Assembly (NCBI GenBank): GCA_028282195.1
Contig: JANQII010000132.1
Location: forward strand, 1 to 40,328
Length of the DNA: 40,328 nucleotides
Source of the DNA: Prolixibacteraceae bacterium
GTDB taxonomy: Bacteria; Bacteroidota; Bacteroidia; Bacteroidales; Prolixibacteraceae
Direction: 5' to 3'
The notes beneath the pieces are model-generated. The model saw only the letters and a list, made by a program, of their open reading frames with translations. It did no database searches and was not told where the DNA came from. Positions 16,519 through 25,841 of the stretch are shown here, piece by piece. How positions within the stretch are numbered: the first letter of the stretch is position 1; every line of letters begins with the position of its first letter. The translations under genes and the position numbers were made by a program.

Positions 16519-19500
16519 ATGAAAAAAAATGAAAATGACATTCCTCTTTTTGGGGGTGTTTGTAAACTAGTATTGTTTATGAAATTAACAGTTGCTTTAA
16601 TATTGCTCATAACGATTGGCACATTTGCCAACTCCCATGGGCAAAATAACCGGGTCTCTATTGCTGCAGATGAGTTGTCTGTCAAAGAGATTTTGAAAAT
16701 TATTGAAGATGAAACAGATTATTATTTCTTCTACGATGCTGAAATTATTGAGCAGTTAGGGAGGAAATCGGTAGCGTTTCGGGATGCATCTATAGATGAA
16801 GTCATGAAGAAGTTGTTCAAGGATACAGACTTCACTTATAAAATGGTTGATAAATACATAGCCATTAATAAGGAAAACAACTTAAATTCGGTTAGCCAGC
16901 AGGAAAGGAAAATAAACGGGTCCGTTACTGATTCATCCGGGCAAGCTCTTCCGGGCGTTTCAATTATTATTAAAGGAACAACGACCGGAACAATAACAGA
17001 CTTTGATGGAAATTTTAGCCTGACGAAAATACCTGAAGATGCAACCTTGGTATTTTCTTTTGTTGGGATGAGGACGCAGGAAGTGGAAGTGGCTGGACAA
17101 TCTTCACTAACGATTACGATGCAGGATGATGCCATTGGTATTGAAGAGGTTGTTGCAATTGGTTACGGGGTGGTGAAAAAACGCGATATCACGGGTTCTG
17201 TGGCAAAAGTTGATGCAGAAGATATGGCTATAGCTCCGGTTGCAAGTGTTGATATGGCTTTACGTGGAAAAACTGCCGGTGTTCAGGTAACCTCAAAAAA
17301 TGGATCACCCGGAGCAGGGACAACAATAAGGATCAGGGGTGGAAACTCAATTAGTGCATCTAATGAACCACTATATGTTATTGATGGCTTTATTGGTGGT
17401 GGCGATTTGAACCTGATCAACCCGGCTGATATTGAGTCAATGGAAATATTGAAGGATGCAAGTGCTACTGCTATTTATGGAGCAAGGGGGGCAAATGGTG
17501 TTATCCTCATAACCACCAAAAAAGGTCAGCCAGGGAAAGCAAAAATCAATATTAATGCCTATCATGGTTTTCAGGAACTTCCTCGGAAAATTGATTTGCT
17601 TACAGGGCCTGAAAGGGCTGCCTATGCCGTAGAATCTGACGAATTTACCGGAGCCCCGATTACTTACCCTGATTTATCATCGGTTACCCATACCGACTGG
17701 CAGGATGCAATAACCCAGGTTGCCCCAATGTCCAATGTTAATCTTTCAATTTCAGAAGGAAAAGAGAATGTGGACTATTTTTTCTCTGCCAATTATTTTG
17801 AACAGGAAGGTATTATTAAAAATTCAGGGTTTAAACGTTTTCAAACCCGCCTGAACCTGAATTCAAAACTGAATGACTGGCTGGCTTTTGGGGCCAACTT
17901 AAATTTTACCCAATCCAACAGGGCTAACAATACGGTTAACATCTGGACCGTATTAAAGGATGGGGTTACATCATTACCTGTTTATGATGAAAGTGGAGGG
18001 TACAACATCATTAACCCATTAAGTGGGCAATTATTTGAGAACCCCCTTGCCCAGGCCATGTTACAAAAAAATAATACCCACAAAACACGTTTCCTGGGTA
18101 ACTGGTATGGAATGGCATCATTCAAAAATGGGTTAACCTTAAAATCAACCTTTGGAGCCGATATAAATAACAGCAAACAAAATATTTATCACCCCGGGGA
18201 ATTACCAAGAAGAAAGGACCAGGAACTTGGGGGATATGCCAAAATAGAAACCTGGAAAACTGTAAACCTGCTTAACGAAAACACAGTTACTTATGTAAAA
18301 GAAATAGGAAAACATCGTTTTAATGCACTGGCAGGGGCAACTATCCAGCATTCTGAAAGTGAAAATCTTTGGGCATCTGCTGATGGCTTTACAAATGACC
18401 TGTTGGAATTCAATAAACTGAGCACAGGAGATCCGGAGCTCAGGTTAAGTGATTCAGGTTTTTCAGATTGGACGATGGTTTCTTTCCTGGGAAGGGTGAA
18501 CTATTCGTATAACGATAAATATTTATTTACAGCTTCTGCTCGCCAGGATGGATCTTCAAGATTAGCAAAAAACCACAAATGGGCATTTTTCCCATCGGCA
18601 GCAGCTGCCTGGCGTTTAGGTGAAGAAGATTTCATTAAAGATTTAGGAATATTTTACAATCTTAAACTTAGAGCCAGTTATGGTAAGACGGGTAATCAGG
18701 CAATTGGTATCTATTCAACATTGCCAACACTTGGTGTTACCAAATTCTTCTTTAATGAAAATGAGTATGTAGGGTACAGGCAAGGCAACCTGGCAAATGA
18801 TGACCTGAAATGGGAAACAACGGATCAATACTCTTTAGGTCTGGATGCGGCTTTGCTGGATGGCAAGTTATCGTTTGAAATAGATACTTATTACAAAAAA
18901 ACCAAGGATCTCTTGCTTTCTGTTGAATTGCCGGGAACAACCGGATATTCAGGGAGGATTGATAACATTGGATCTGTGGAAAATAAAGGGATTGAGTTTA
19001 TGCTTAATGCATTGGTTTTGGAGCGTAATGATTTTTCGTGGGATCTTTCATTTAATATTGCTGCAAACCGAAATAAAGTCCTTGATCTGGGCACTGAAAA
19101 AGGTTTCCGTGATGTTAAAGCTGGTGCAAGGTTAATTGAGGGTGAGCCTGCAGTCGTTTTTTATGGTGCAGTTTATGAAGGGACCTGGAAATCTCAGGAA
19201 GAGATTGATGCTTTACCCGGATACATGGTTGGAGCTAAACCCGGTTATCCAAAGTTTAAAGATGTGAATGACAATGGTAAGTACGATGGTTTGGATGATT
19301 ATGATATTATTGGTTCACCTGAAGCAGATTTCTTTGGCGGATTCAGGAATAGTTTCAGTTACAAAAATTTCGGCCTGGATGTATACTTTAATTACAGTTA
19401 CGGAAATGATATCATGAACACCATATCACCCAGGTTCTTCTTTGGTGGTTTTGCATCGAATATTCATGCTGATGTCAGAAATCGATGGACAGAAAGTAAC

Positions 19501-19833
19501 CCCACTTCTGATATTCCAAGGGCAGGTTCACACCCAATTGTCAGTGTAAATACGCCGGCTTATTCTATTAGTGTACATGATGGTTCTTTCTTACGGTTAC
19601 AAACTTTAAGGTTATCATATACTTTACCAAGCAGGAATCTTTCATGGCTAAATAAAGCTTCAGTTTATGTAACTGGTGAAAATCTTTGGTTATTAACAAA
19701 TTACGATCATGGTTTTGATCCTGAAGTAAATGCTGTGGACAATGATGGAATAAAAAAAGTTGTAAATGGGTTTGATGGTTCGTCTTATCCGCAAAACCGG
19801 ACTTTTATAATTGGGGTAAATGTTGAATTTTAA
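16519..19833 (+). CDS. susC: SusC/RagA TonB-dependent transporter with STN domain (second pair)
   Basis: Outer-membrane TonB-dependent glycan importer. The start is taken at the ATG at 16519 (MKKNENDIPLFGG...); a GTG at 16474 is in frame but falls inside the leader hairpin. Parts: signal peptide (about 20-45), STN domain (about 48-118, containing DYYFFYDAE), carboxypeptidase-regulatory-like domain (about 130-210, with VTDSSGQALPGVSIIIKGTT), TonB-box-like IEEVVAIGYG, plug (about 215-325, with the signature AIYGARGANGVILITTKKG), and a barrel ending in VNVEF. About 1104 residues, normal for the class. The SusD partner starts 11 nt downstream. The STN domain couples it to the FecR gene upstream. 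Confidence 0.96.
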   Translation: MKKNENDIPLFGGVCKLVLFMKLTVALILLITIGTFANSHGQNNRVSIAADELSVKEILKIIEDETDYYFFYDAEIIEQLGRKSVAFRDASIDEVMKKLFKDTDFTYKMVDKYIAINKENNLNSVSQQERKINGSVTDSSGQALPGVSIIIKGTTTGTITDFDGNFSLTKIPEDATLVFSFVGMRTQEVEVAGQSSLTITMQDDAIGIEEVVAIGYGVVKKRDITGSVAKVDAEDMAIAPVASVDMALRGKTAGVQVTSKNGSPGAGTTIRIRGGNSISASNEPLYVIDGFIGGGDLNLINPADIESMEILKDASATAIYGARGANGVILITTKKGQPGKAKININAYHGFQELPRKIDLLTGPERAAYAVESDEFTGAPITYPDLSSVTHTDWQDAITQVAPMSNVNLSISEGKENVDYFFSANYFEQEGIIKNSGFKRFQTRLNLNSKLNDWLAFGANLNFTQSNRANNTVNIWTVLKDGVTSLPVYDESGGYNIINPLSGQLFENPLAQAMLQKNNTHKTRFLGNWYGMASFKNGLTLKSTFGADINNSKQNIYHPGELPRRKDQELGGYAKIETWKTVNLLNENTVTYVKEIGKHRFNALAGATIQHSESENLWASADGFTNDLLEFNKLSTGDPELRLSDSGFSDWTMVSFLGRVNYSYNDKYLFTASARQDGSSRLAKNHKWAFFPSAAAAWRLGEEDFIKDLGIFYNLKLRASYGKTGNQAIGIYSTLPTLGVTKFFFNENEYVGYRQGNLANDDLKWETTDQYSLGLDAALLDGKLSFEIDTYYKKTKDLLLSVELPGTTGYSGRIDNIGSVENKGIEFMLNALVLERNDFSWDLSFNIAANRNKVLDLGTEKGFRDVKAGARLIEGEPAVVFYGAVYEGTWKSQEEIDALPGYMVGAKPGYPKFKDVNDNGKYDGLDDYDIIGSPEADFFGGFRNSFSYKNFGLDVYFNYSYGNDIMNTISPRFFFGGFASNIHADVRNRWTESNPTSDIPRAGSHPIVSVNTPAYSISVHDGSFLRLQTLRLSYTLPSRNLSWLNKASVYVTGENLWLLTNYDHGFDPEVNAVDNDGIKKVVNGFDGSSYPQNRTFIIGVNVEF

Positions 19834-19844
19834 ATCTTATCATC

Positions 19845-21299
19845 ATGAAAAAGATATTTTATTATATAATTCTGAGTATAGTTTTTGTCTCCTGTTCGGA
19901 TTTACTGGATGAAGAACCAAGGGATAAAATGGATCCAAATCAGTTTTTTACATCAGATGCTGAGGCCATTGGAGGTGTCAACGGTGTATATAAATGGCTC
20001 AACACCTTTTATGGTGGAGGCTGGGGCAGGGATTACGGGTACTGGTCACACCAGGGAACGGATATTTCCAGGCCAACGGGTGGCCGTGAAGGGAGTTTCC
20101 CTTTTCATGTATATACGTTAAGCGCTTCAAACGAGTCCAATTTACGGGAGCATTGGAAAAATCTTTACCGTGCAGTTGGTGATGCGAACCAGGTGATTGC
20201 AAGGGTTTCGGTTTCTGAAGGGATTTCCGCGGAGGTTAAAGCCAGGGTTGTTGGAGAAGCTAAGTTTTTACGTGGCCTGTATTACTATATGCTGACAAAC
20301 TGGTGGGGAGATGTTCCCCTGTGGCTTGATGAATTAAATATCGAAGAAGTAGGTGGTGCTATTCCCAGAACTCCTGTAGCTCAGGTAAGAGATCAGATTG
20401 TACTAGACTTGTTAGATGCTGAGCAAAGTTTGCCAGCTTCTTATCCGGCAACAGATATTGGACGTGCTACAAAATGGGCTGCAAAAGTGCTGCTTGCAAA
20501 AGTTTATTTATGGCAAGGAGATTGGGCTAAAGCTAAAGCTACCGCGGGAGAGGTCATTCAGCAAAGTGGCGGGCCTCATTCTTTGATTCCTGTTTACAAG
20601 GATATTTTTGGTGTTGCCAATGAGCACAATAGTGAAAGTATATTTGAAATTGATTACCAGGTCGATATTAACAAAGCTATCCGTACATCCCGCTATATGC
20701 CTCGTACAAAGGATGAACCCAGATCGCTTAATTTACCTACGGCAGGTTTTGGTTTGTTGACATCAACCGTAGAGTTCATAGCATCATTTGATCCCGATGA
20801 TCAAAGAATTGAAATGTACAACTGGCACGGATGGAATGGAATAGAAACCAATTACCACTATGTGGCCAAAAACATGGATTGGGATTCTCCGCGTGGTAAT
20901 GGCGATTTAAACGCAATTGTTTTCAGGTTAGCAGATGCTTATTTGATGTATGCAGAAGCAGAAAATGAATTGAATGGCCCAACTGCTGACGCTTATGAAA
21001 AAATCAATACAATTCGGGACCGGGCATTTGGCAATGACCCAGCGAAACAATTATCCGGTTTGTCGAAAGAAGAGTTCCGCACTGCCATTATGAATGAACG
21101 CAAGTGGGAACTTAGCTTTGAATATCACCGCAGGTGGGATTTAAACCGATGGGGAAAGCTGGTTGAAGCGGTTCAATCTATTGCTGCAACCAACCCGGAC
21201 GGAGCAGCTAATGTAAGTGATCATCACATGCTTTGTCCTGTTCCTTCTCAGGAAATTTCACTTAACGATGCACTTTTACCGAATAACCCTGGTTACTAA
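19845..21299 (+). CDS. susD: SusD/RagB-family outer-membrane lipoprotein (second pair)
   Basis: Glycan-binding partner of the SusC that ends 11 nt upstream. It has a type II signal peptide (lipobox VFVSC, followed by SDLLDEEPRD). Conserved SusD stretches include AKFLRGLYYYMLTNWWGDVP (about 139-158), ATKWAAKVLLAKVYLWQGDW, RLADAYLMYAEAENELNGP (about 362-380), and the C-terminal ERKWELSFEYHRRWDLNRWG. It has 484 residues, clearly shorter than the 642-residue SusD of the other arm, which suggests a different ligand. A strong hairpin follows at 21309-21337. Confidence 0.95.
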   Translation: MKKIFYYIILSIVFVSCSDLLDEEPRDKMDPNQFFTSDAEAIGGVNGVYKWLNTFYGGGWGRDYGYWSHQGTDISRPTGGREGSFPFHVYTLSASNESNLREHWKNLYRAVGDANQVIARVSVSEGISAEVKARVVGEAKFLRGLYYYMLTNWWGDVPLWLDELNIEEVGGAIPRTPVAQVRDQIVLDLLDAEQSLPASYPATDIGRATKWAAKVLLAKVYLWQGDWAKAKATAGEVIQQSGGPHSLIPVYKDIFGVANEHNSESIFEIDYQVDINKAIRTSRYMPRTKDEPRSLNLPTAGFGLLTSTVEFIASFDPDDQRIEMYNWHGWNGIETNYHYVAKNMDWDSPRGNGDLNAIVFRLADAYLMYAEAENELNGPTADAYEKINTIRDRAFGNDPAKQLSGLSKEEFRTAIMNERKWELSFEYHRRWDLNRWGKLVEAVQSIAATNPDGAANVSDHHMLCPVPSQEISLNDALLPNNPGY

Positions 21300-21308
21300 T
21301 AATATTAT

Positions 21309-21337
21309 GCGCTAAGTGGTTCAAAACCACTTAGCGC
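21309..21337 (+). terminator. Hairpin terminator/attenuator after susD
   Basis: A perfect 13-bp stem (21309-21321 with 21325-21337; GCGCTAAGTGGTT arm) with a 3-nt loop, followed by GTTTTC. It lies 10 nt after the susD stop and about 30 nt before the first sulfatase gene. The tail is only modestly U-rich, so partial termination is likely. That would give high susCD and lower enzyme expression from one promoter. Confidence 0.75.
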
Positions 21338-21369
21338 GTTTTCAAACAGCCTTACCATTTTGAGATAAT

Positions 21370-22815
21370 ATGTACGAGAAAAGGTTTTTCTACTTAATTT
21401 TTGCTTATTTATTTTTAACTCCATTCATCTGTTTTTCAGGTGAAAAAGAAGGCAGGGAAGTTGTGCCCAATATCTTGTGGATCGTTAATGAAGATATGAG
21501 TCCGGATTTGGGCTGCTATGGCAATACACTGGTTAAGACTCCAAATATTGATCAGCTTGCAGCAGAGGGAGCTATGTTCACTCGTGCTTATGCCCCATCG
21601 CCTGTTTGTTCACCATGCCGCTCCTCTTTTTTTACGGGCATGTACAACATACGGATTGGTGCGCATCAACACCGGACCCCCAATAAAAAACCACTGCCTG
21701 AAGGTGTAAAGCTTGTTACAGAAAGATTATCAGATCATGGATATTATATCTGCAACCTTTCGGGCATGTTTAACGATATTAAAGGGAACAGTAAGACCGA
21801 CTTTAATTTTAAATCTGAAAATGTGTTTCCAGGTTCCGACTGGAATTCTTGTCCAAAAGGGAAACCATTTTTTGCTTATATCAATTTCAATGAGCCCAAA
21901 CCTTATTTATGGAATAAGTCAGAAAAATGGGCTAAAGAAAACGGGGCTTTAATTGACAGCTCAAAGGTTGAATTACCGCCATATTACCCCAATACAACTA
22001 AAACAAAGAAATGGATGGCCCAATGCCTTCAAGGCATATCACATTTGGACAGTAAAGTAGGAAGAGTTATTAATCAGCTGAAAAAGGATGGCTTATATGA
22101 CAATACAGTCATCCTTTATTTTTCGGATCATGGATCAGCAATGGTACGGCACAAGCAGTGGCTTTACGAAACGGGTATCAGAGTTCCTTTCATTATCAGG
22201 TATCCTGAGAAAATAAAACCGGGGTCAGTTTCTGATGATTTAATAAATTTGATTGATGTTACTGCAACAACACTAAAGCTGGCGGGCATTAAAGTTCCTG
22301 AAAGTATGGATGGTTCGGTTATTCCAATCCTGGGTGGAAAAAAGAAGGAATACATTTTTACCTCTCGTGACCGTTGTGACGGGACAGAAGAACGTATTCG
22401 GGCAGTTACCGGAAAACGTTTTAAACTTATCCGTAATTACCGCAATGATGTTGGCTATGTTCAAAAGAATAGTTATTACATTGAAGCAATGCTAAGCCCA
22501 ATGCCGGAACTTCGTAGGTTAGAAAAAGAAGGGAAGCTCAATGAAATTCAGTCACAGTGGTTTTCTTCGGTTAAAGAGTATGAAGAATTTTATGATCTTG
22601 AAAATGATCCGTATGAGATAAATAATCTGATTCATTCAGAAAAATATCAAAAGCAGGTTAAGACACTCAGGAAGGCCTTAGATAACTGGATTTTAGAAAC
22701 GGATGATAAAGGAGCGATTAAAGAAGATCCGGAAATTGCCAAAAGATCAAAAGCAAGGATGCGCAAACTATACTGGCACCTGATTGATCCCGAAGTCAGG
22801 AAGGATATGGATTAG
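21370..22815 (+). CDS. S1-family sulfatase, S1_8-like, with CSPCR active site
   Basis: Secreted Cys-type sulfatase expected to hydrolyse sulfate esters. After a signal peptide (about 1-24), the formylglycine motif is CSPCR with the catalytic Cys at 80. The nearby Cys83 occupies a position that is usually Ser, Thr or Ala. Metal-binding region 1 reads NEDMSPDLGCYG (ED in place of the common DD). The C-terminal metal segment is SDHGSAMVRHKQW. The GKWHLG block of most S1 enzymes is absent and the region reads SKTDFNF. Together with the DHG segment this resembles the S1_8 subfamily; the subfamily call is from memory of its motifs and is tentative. It is the first enzyme gene after the susCD hairpin. 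Maturation needs an anaerobic sulfatase-maturing enzyme, not seen in this window. Confidence 0.88.
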   Translation: MYEKRFFYLIFAYLFLTPFICFSGEKEGREVVPNILWIVNEDMSPDLGCYGNTLVKTPNIDQLAAEGAMFTRAYAPSPVCSPCRSSFFTGMYNIRIGAHQHRTPNKKPLPEGVKLVTERLSDHGYYICNLSGMFNDIKGNSKTDFNFKSENVFPGSDWNSCPKGKPFFAYINFNEPKPYLWNKSEKWAKENGALIDSSKVELPPYYPNTTKTKKWMAQCLQGISHLDSKVGRVINQLKKDGLYDNTVILYFSDHGSAMVRHKQWLYETGIRVPFIIRYPEKIKPGSVSDDLINLIDVTATTLKLAGIKVPESMDGSVIPILGGKKKEYIFTSRDRCDGTEERIRAVTGKRFKLIRNYRNDVGYVQKNSYYIEAMLSPMPELRRLEKEGKLNEIQSQWFSSVKEYEEFYDLENDPYEINNLIHSEKYQKQVKTLRKALDNWILETDDKGAIKEDPEIAKRSKARMRKLYWHLIDPEVRKDMD

Positions 22816-22902
22816 GGAAACAACACTAAATTCCGGGCAGAAAAAATAATCTTTCAACTACTTTGGTTACATCGATGTTACTAACATTAAATAAATAGAG
22901 CA

Positions 22903-24375
22903 ATGAAACTACTTCAATTAATTTTAGCAATCCCATTAATTGGATTATTGGGATGTCAAAGCCCCGGGAACAAAATCACCATTACCGGGAAGATCCTTGG
23001 CGATATTCCTGAAAAAGTTGAGTACACATCTCCCATAAACGGAACCTGCAACTGGTGGTTTACAGAATCAGTTCAACCAGATTCGCTTGGGAATTTTCTA
23101 ATAAATGTTGAATCGAATGAAACACTATTTATAAAATTGAGGACTTCTTATAAAGAGAAAGGAACGTTGATTGTTGAACCGGGAAAAACCTATGATGTTG
23201 TTTTTGACTTAAAACAAGAGGAGGGTGTTTTCTCTGTTACCGATGAAAGTTCAATTTTTCAGGAAGCATACAACAAACTACCTGAGCCTTCTCATATCCA
23301 GCAAGGTGCCAGGGAATTTATGAATGATTCGGTAGCAACCGAAATGAAAGAAAAAGTTGACCAAAAAAGAACCAGTGAAATTGCAAAGTTCGAAAAATTC
23401 CTTACCGATAAAGTTATAAACGAAGAAGTATTTAAGCTGGTAAAAACCGACAGGAACTGTTATTATGATGCGGTTTTAGCGACAGCTATCTGGATAAAAA
23501 AAATAATGACCATGCAAGGGCGCGGGAATGTATTTAACGATGAATTTGAACAGCTGTGGAAAGACGTATTTGAACAGCCACTTTTTTCAAACACGAAAAC
23601 TATAAATTCGCAGTGGTTCAATTTTTATGCTGAAAGTTATATCCACTTTAAGGAGTATATAAATGGTAACCTTACAAAAGAAAAATTAGATAAGCTCCAC
23701 CAAACAAAACAAATCAAAAACTACCATATCGCCAAAGCTCAGGAATACCTGCCACCGGAAATTTGCGAAGATTACATCGGTAATTATTTGTACAAAGAAA
23801 GCCTCAAAAAAAAGTATGAAAAAGAATTGGTCAACTTGTTTGCCGAATTTGAAACCAATTATCCGGAAAGCGGATATAGCCAATATATTTCGCCCCTGGT
23901 CGAAGAAATAACCAGGTTTCACCAAACGGCCGGTTCGGAATTCAATGAAAAAATACATTTTATAAAAAATTACCAAAACCTGAATAGCCTTAAGGAAGTA
24001 GCAAATACGTTCAGCGAAGGTAAAATTTATGTTGATGTTTGGGCATCGTGGTGTGGCCCCTGTAAAGCCGAATTTGAGTATAACGAAGAATTGAAAACAC
24101 TGTTGCAAAAAAACGACATTCAACTTTTGTATATCTCCATCGACCGTGACAGGGATTCAGTACAATGGAAAAACATGATCAAGTATTATAATCTTGAAGG
24201 TTATCATGTAAGGGCAAATAGTGAACTTGTAACCGAATTAAGAGAACTATTTGACAAGGATGGTTCCATACAAATTCCATGGTATATGTTGATGGACAAC
24301 AAAGGCAGTATAATAAAAAAACGTGCCAGCCGGCCATCGCAAACCAAAGAATTAGAAAAAGAAATAAATGGGTAA
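22903..24375 (+). CDS. TlpA-like thioredoxin-fold lipoprotein
   Basis: Predicted periplasm-facing thiol-disulfide oxidoreductase. The lipobox is LLGC (Cys18) after MKLLQLILAIPLIG. An N-terminal DUF4369-like beta region (about 25-110) is followed by a helical middle and a thioredoxin domain (about 355-490). The active site WCGPC is complete (Cys384 and Cys387), and the cis-Pro loop is IQIPWYM. It is embedded between sulfatase genes, 87 bp after one and 3 bp before the next, so it is probably co-transcribed with them. Such proteins are frequent in Bacteroidota glycan loci but their role there is unclear. Keeping secreted cysteines reduced, or repairing disulfides in cargo enzymes, would fit but is speculative. 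A 10-bp palindrome (22869-22878, ACATCGATGT) lies in the gap upstream. Confidence 0.88.
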   Translation: MKLLQLILAIPLIGLLGCQSPGNKITITGKILGDIPEKVEYTSPINGTCNWWFTESVQPDSLGNFLINVESNETLFIKLRTSYKEKGTLIVEPGKTYDVVFDLKQEEGVFSVTDESSIFQEAYNKLPEPSHIQQGAREFMNDSVATEMKEKVDQKRTSEIAKFEKFLTDKVINEEVFKLVKTDRNCYYDAVLATAIWIKKIMTMQGRGNVFNDEFEQLWKDVFEQPLFSNTKTINSQWFNFYAESYIHFKEYINGNLTKEKLDKLHQTKQIKNYHIAKAQEYLPPEICEDYIGNYLYKESLKKKYEKELVNLFAEFETNYPESGYSQYISPLVEEITRFHQTAGSEFNEKIHFIKNYQNLNSLKEVANTFSEGKIYVDVWASWCGPCKAEFEYNEELKTLLQKNDIQLLYISIDRDRDSVQWKNMIKYYNLEGYHVRANSELVTELRELFDKDGSIQIPWYMLMDNKGSIIKKRASRPSQTKELEKEING

Positions 24376-24378
24376 CCG

Positions 24379-25809
24379 ATGAAGACAAACGTAAAACCAA
24401 TTCACTTAAAAAAGAACATAATTTTAGTCGTTCTCTTTTCTCTTTTTGGTTTTTTAATATGTAACCTTGTAAAAGCTGAGCACTCAAAACCAAATATCAT
24501 CCTTATTAATATTGATGATTTGGGATGGCGGGATGTTGGTTTTATGGGCTCAAAATTTTATGAAACCCCTAATCTTGATGCACTGGCCGCCGGAGGAATG
24601 ATTTTTACAGATGCATATGCAGCAGCATCTAATTGTGCTCCAAGCAGAGCCTGCCTGATGAGTGGTCAATGGACGCCCAGGCACGGTATTTATACAGTTG
24701 GCAGCTCGGAAAGAGGGAAAAGTGAAACCCGGAAATTAATTCCTGTTAAAAATAATACGATATTACCTGACAGCCAGTATATATTGACTGAAGCATTGAA
24801 AGACGCTGGTTACACTACCTGCCATGCCGGGAAATGGCACTTGAACGAAGACCCAACAACGCAAGGCTTTGATGTAAATATTGGTGGTTGCCATGCCGGT
24901 AATCCCGGGAGTTATTATCCGCCTTACAAATTGGTTCCGCTTGAAGCTCCATCAGAAGATTATTACCTAACGGACCTGGTCATGGACAAAACGATCGATT
25001 TTCTGAAATCTACCGGCGAAAATCCATTCTTTCTTTACTATTCGCCTTATGCCGTACATACGCCAATCCATCCTGTAAAAAGCCTGTTGCCTAAATACAA
25101 AAATAAGCCAGAGTGGAAAGAGCAGAATAATGCAAAATATGCCACCATGGTTGAGAATCTGGATATCCAAATTGGACGAATGATTGAGTACCTGGAAAGC
25201 TCAGGTAAACTTAAAAATACCTTTATCCTGTTTATTTCTGATAATGGGGGCGTTTATAGAGTAACCAAACAACGACCTCTCAGGGCAGGAAAAGGTTCTT
25301 ATTATGAAGGAGGTATCCGTGAGCCCATGTTTGCTTATTGGGAAGGAAGAATAGCAGCTGGAAAAATGTCAGATGAACCTGTAAGTAACCTGGACTTTTA
25401 TCCAACCATATTGGAAGCCGCTGGAATTGAAAAACCAGAAAATAAGATTCTTGATGGTCAATCAATTTTGCCTGTTCTGACTCAAAAAGGTTCATTGGGT
25501 TTACGTCCGCTTTACTGGCATTTCCCTATTTACCTTGAAAGTGGTAACCGTGAATGTCAGGACTTGCTTTTTCGGACTCGTCCGGGATCTGCCATTCGTC
25601 TGGGAGATTGGAAACTCATTCAATATTTTGAAAATAATGATATTGAACTTTATAACCTGAGAGATGATATCAGTGAGAAAAATAATGTAGCTGTTTCAAA
25701 TCCGGAAAAGGTTGATCAGCTATTAAAACTTCTCACTGAATGGAGAATAGAAATCAATGCACCAATTCCAACTCAGTTAAATCCTGAATACATACCATTA
25801 TCAAAATAA
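24379..25809 (+). CDS. S1-family sulfatase, S1_16-like, CAPSR
   Basis: Secreted sulfatase with a long N-region signal peptide (about 1-34). The formylglycine motif CAPSR has its catalytic Cys at 86 and continues ACLMSG. Metal-binding NIDDLGW (about 49), the HAGKWHLN block (Lys and His present) and the C-terminal SDNGG segment are intact. The substrate-facing segment reads GFDVNIGGCHAGNPGSYYPPY, in which Cys171 is shared with the sulfatases at 27877 and 29347. These features suggest an S1_16-like enzyme, often active on galactose-type sulfates; this subfamily call is tentative. It starts 3 nt after the thioredoxin gene. Length 476 is standard. Confidence 0.92.
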   Translation: MKTNVKPIHLKKNIILVVLFSLFGFLICNLVKAEHSKPNIILINIDDLGWRDVGFMGSKFYETPNLDALAAGGMIFTDAYAAASNCAPSRACLMSGQWTPRHGIYTVGSSERGKSETRKLIPVKNNTILPDSQYILTEALKDAGYTTCHAGKWHLNEDPTTQGFDVNIGGCHAGNPGSYYPPYKLVPLEAPSEDYYLTDLVMDKTIDFLKSTGENPFFLYYSPYAVHTPIHPVKSLLPKYKNKPEWKEQNNAKYATMVENLDIQIGRMIEYLESSGKLKNTFILFISDNGGVYRVTKQRPLRAGKGSYYEGGIREPMFAYWEGRIAAGKMSDEPVSNLDFYPTILEAAGIEKPENKILDGQSILPVLTQKGSLGLRPLYWHFPIYLESGNRECQDLLFRTRPGSAIRLGDWKLIQYFENNDIELYNLRDDISEKNNVAVSNPEKVDQLLKLLTEWRIEINAPIPTQLNPEYIPLSK

Positions 25810-25841
25810 ACTCAACTAAACGAATAAAAATCCGAATATAT

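Noticed and set aside
22869-22878. Palindrome ACATCGATGT as an operator
   Set aside because: Only 10 bp, not extended by the flanks, and no second copy was noticed in the other intergenic regions.
23686-24123. 145-residue open frame on the minus strand
   Set aside because: It lies wholly inside the TlpA-like gene on the opposite strand and shows no recognisable protein features.
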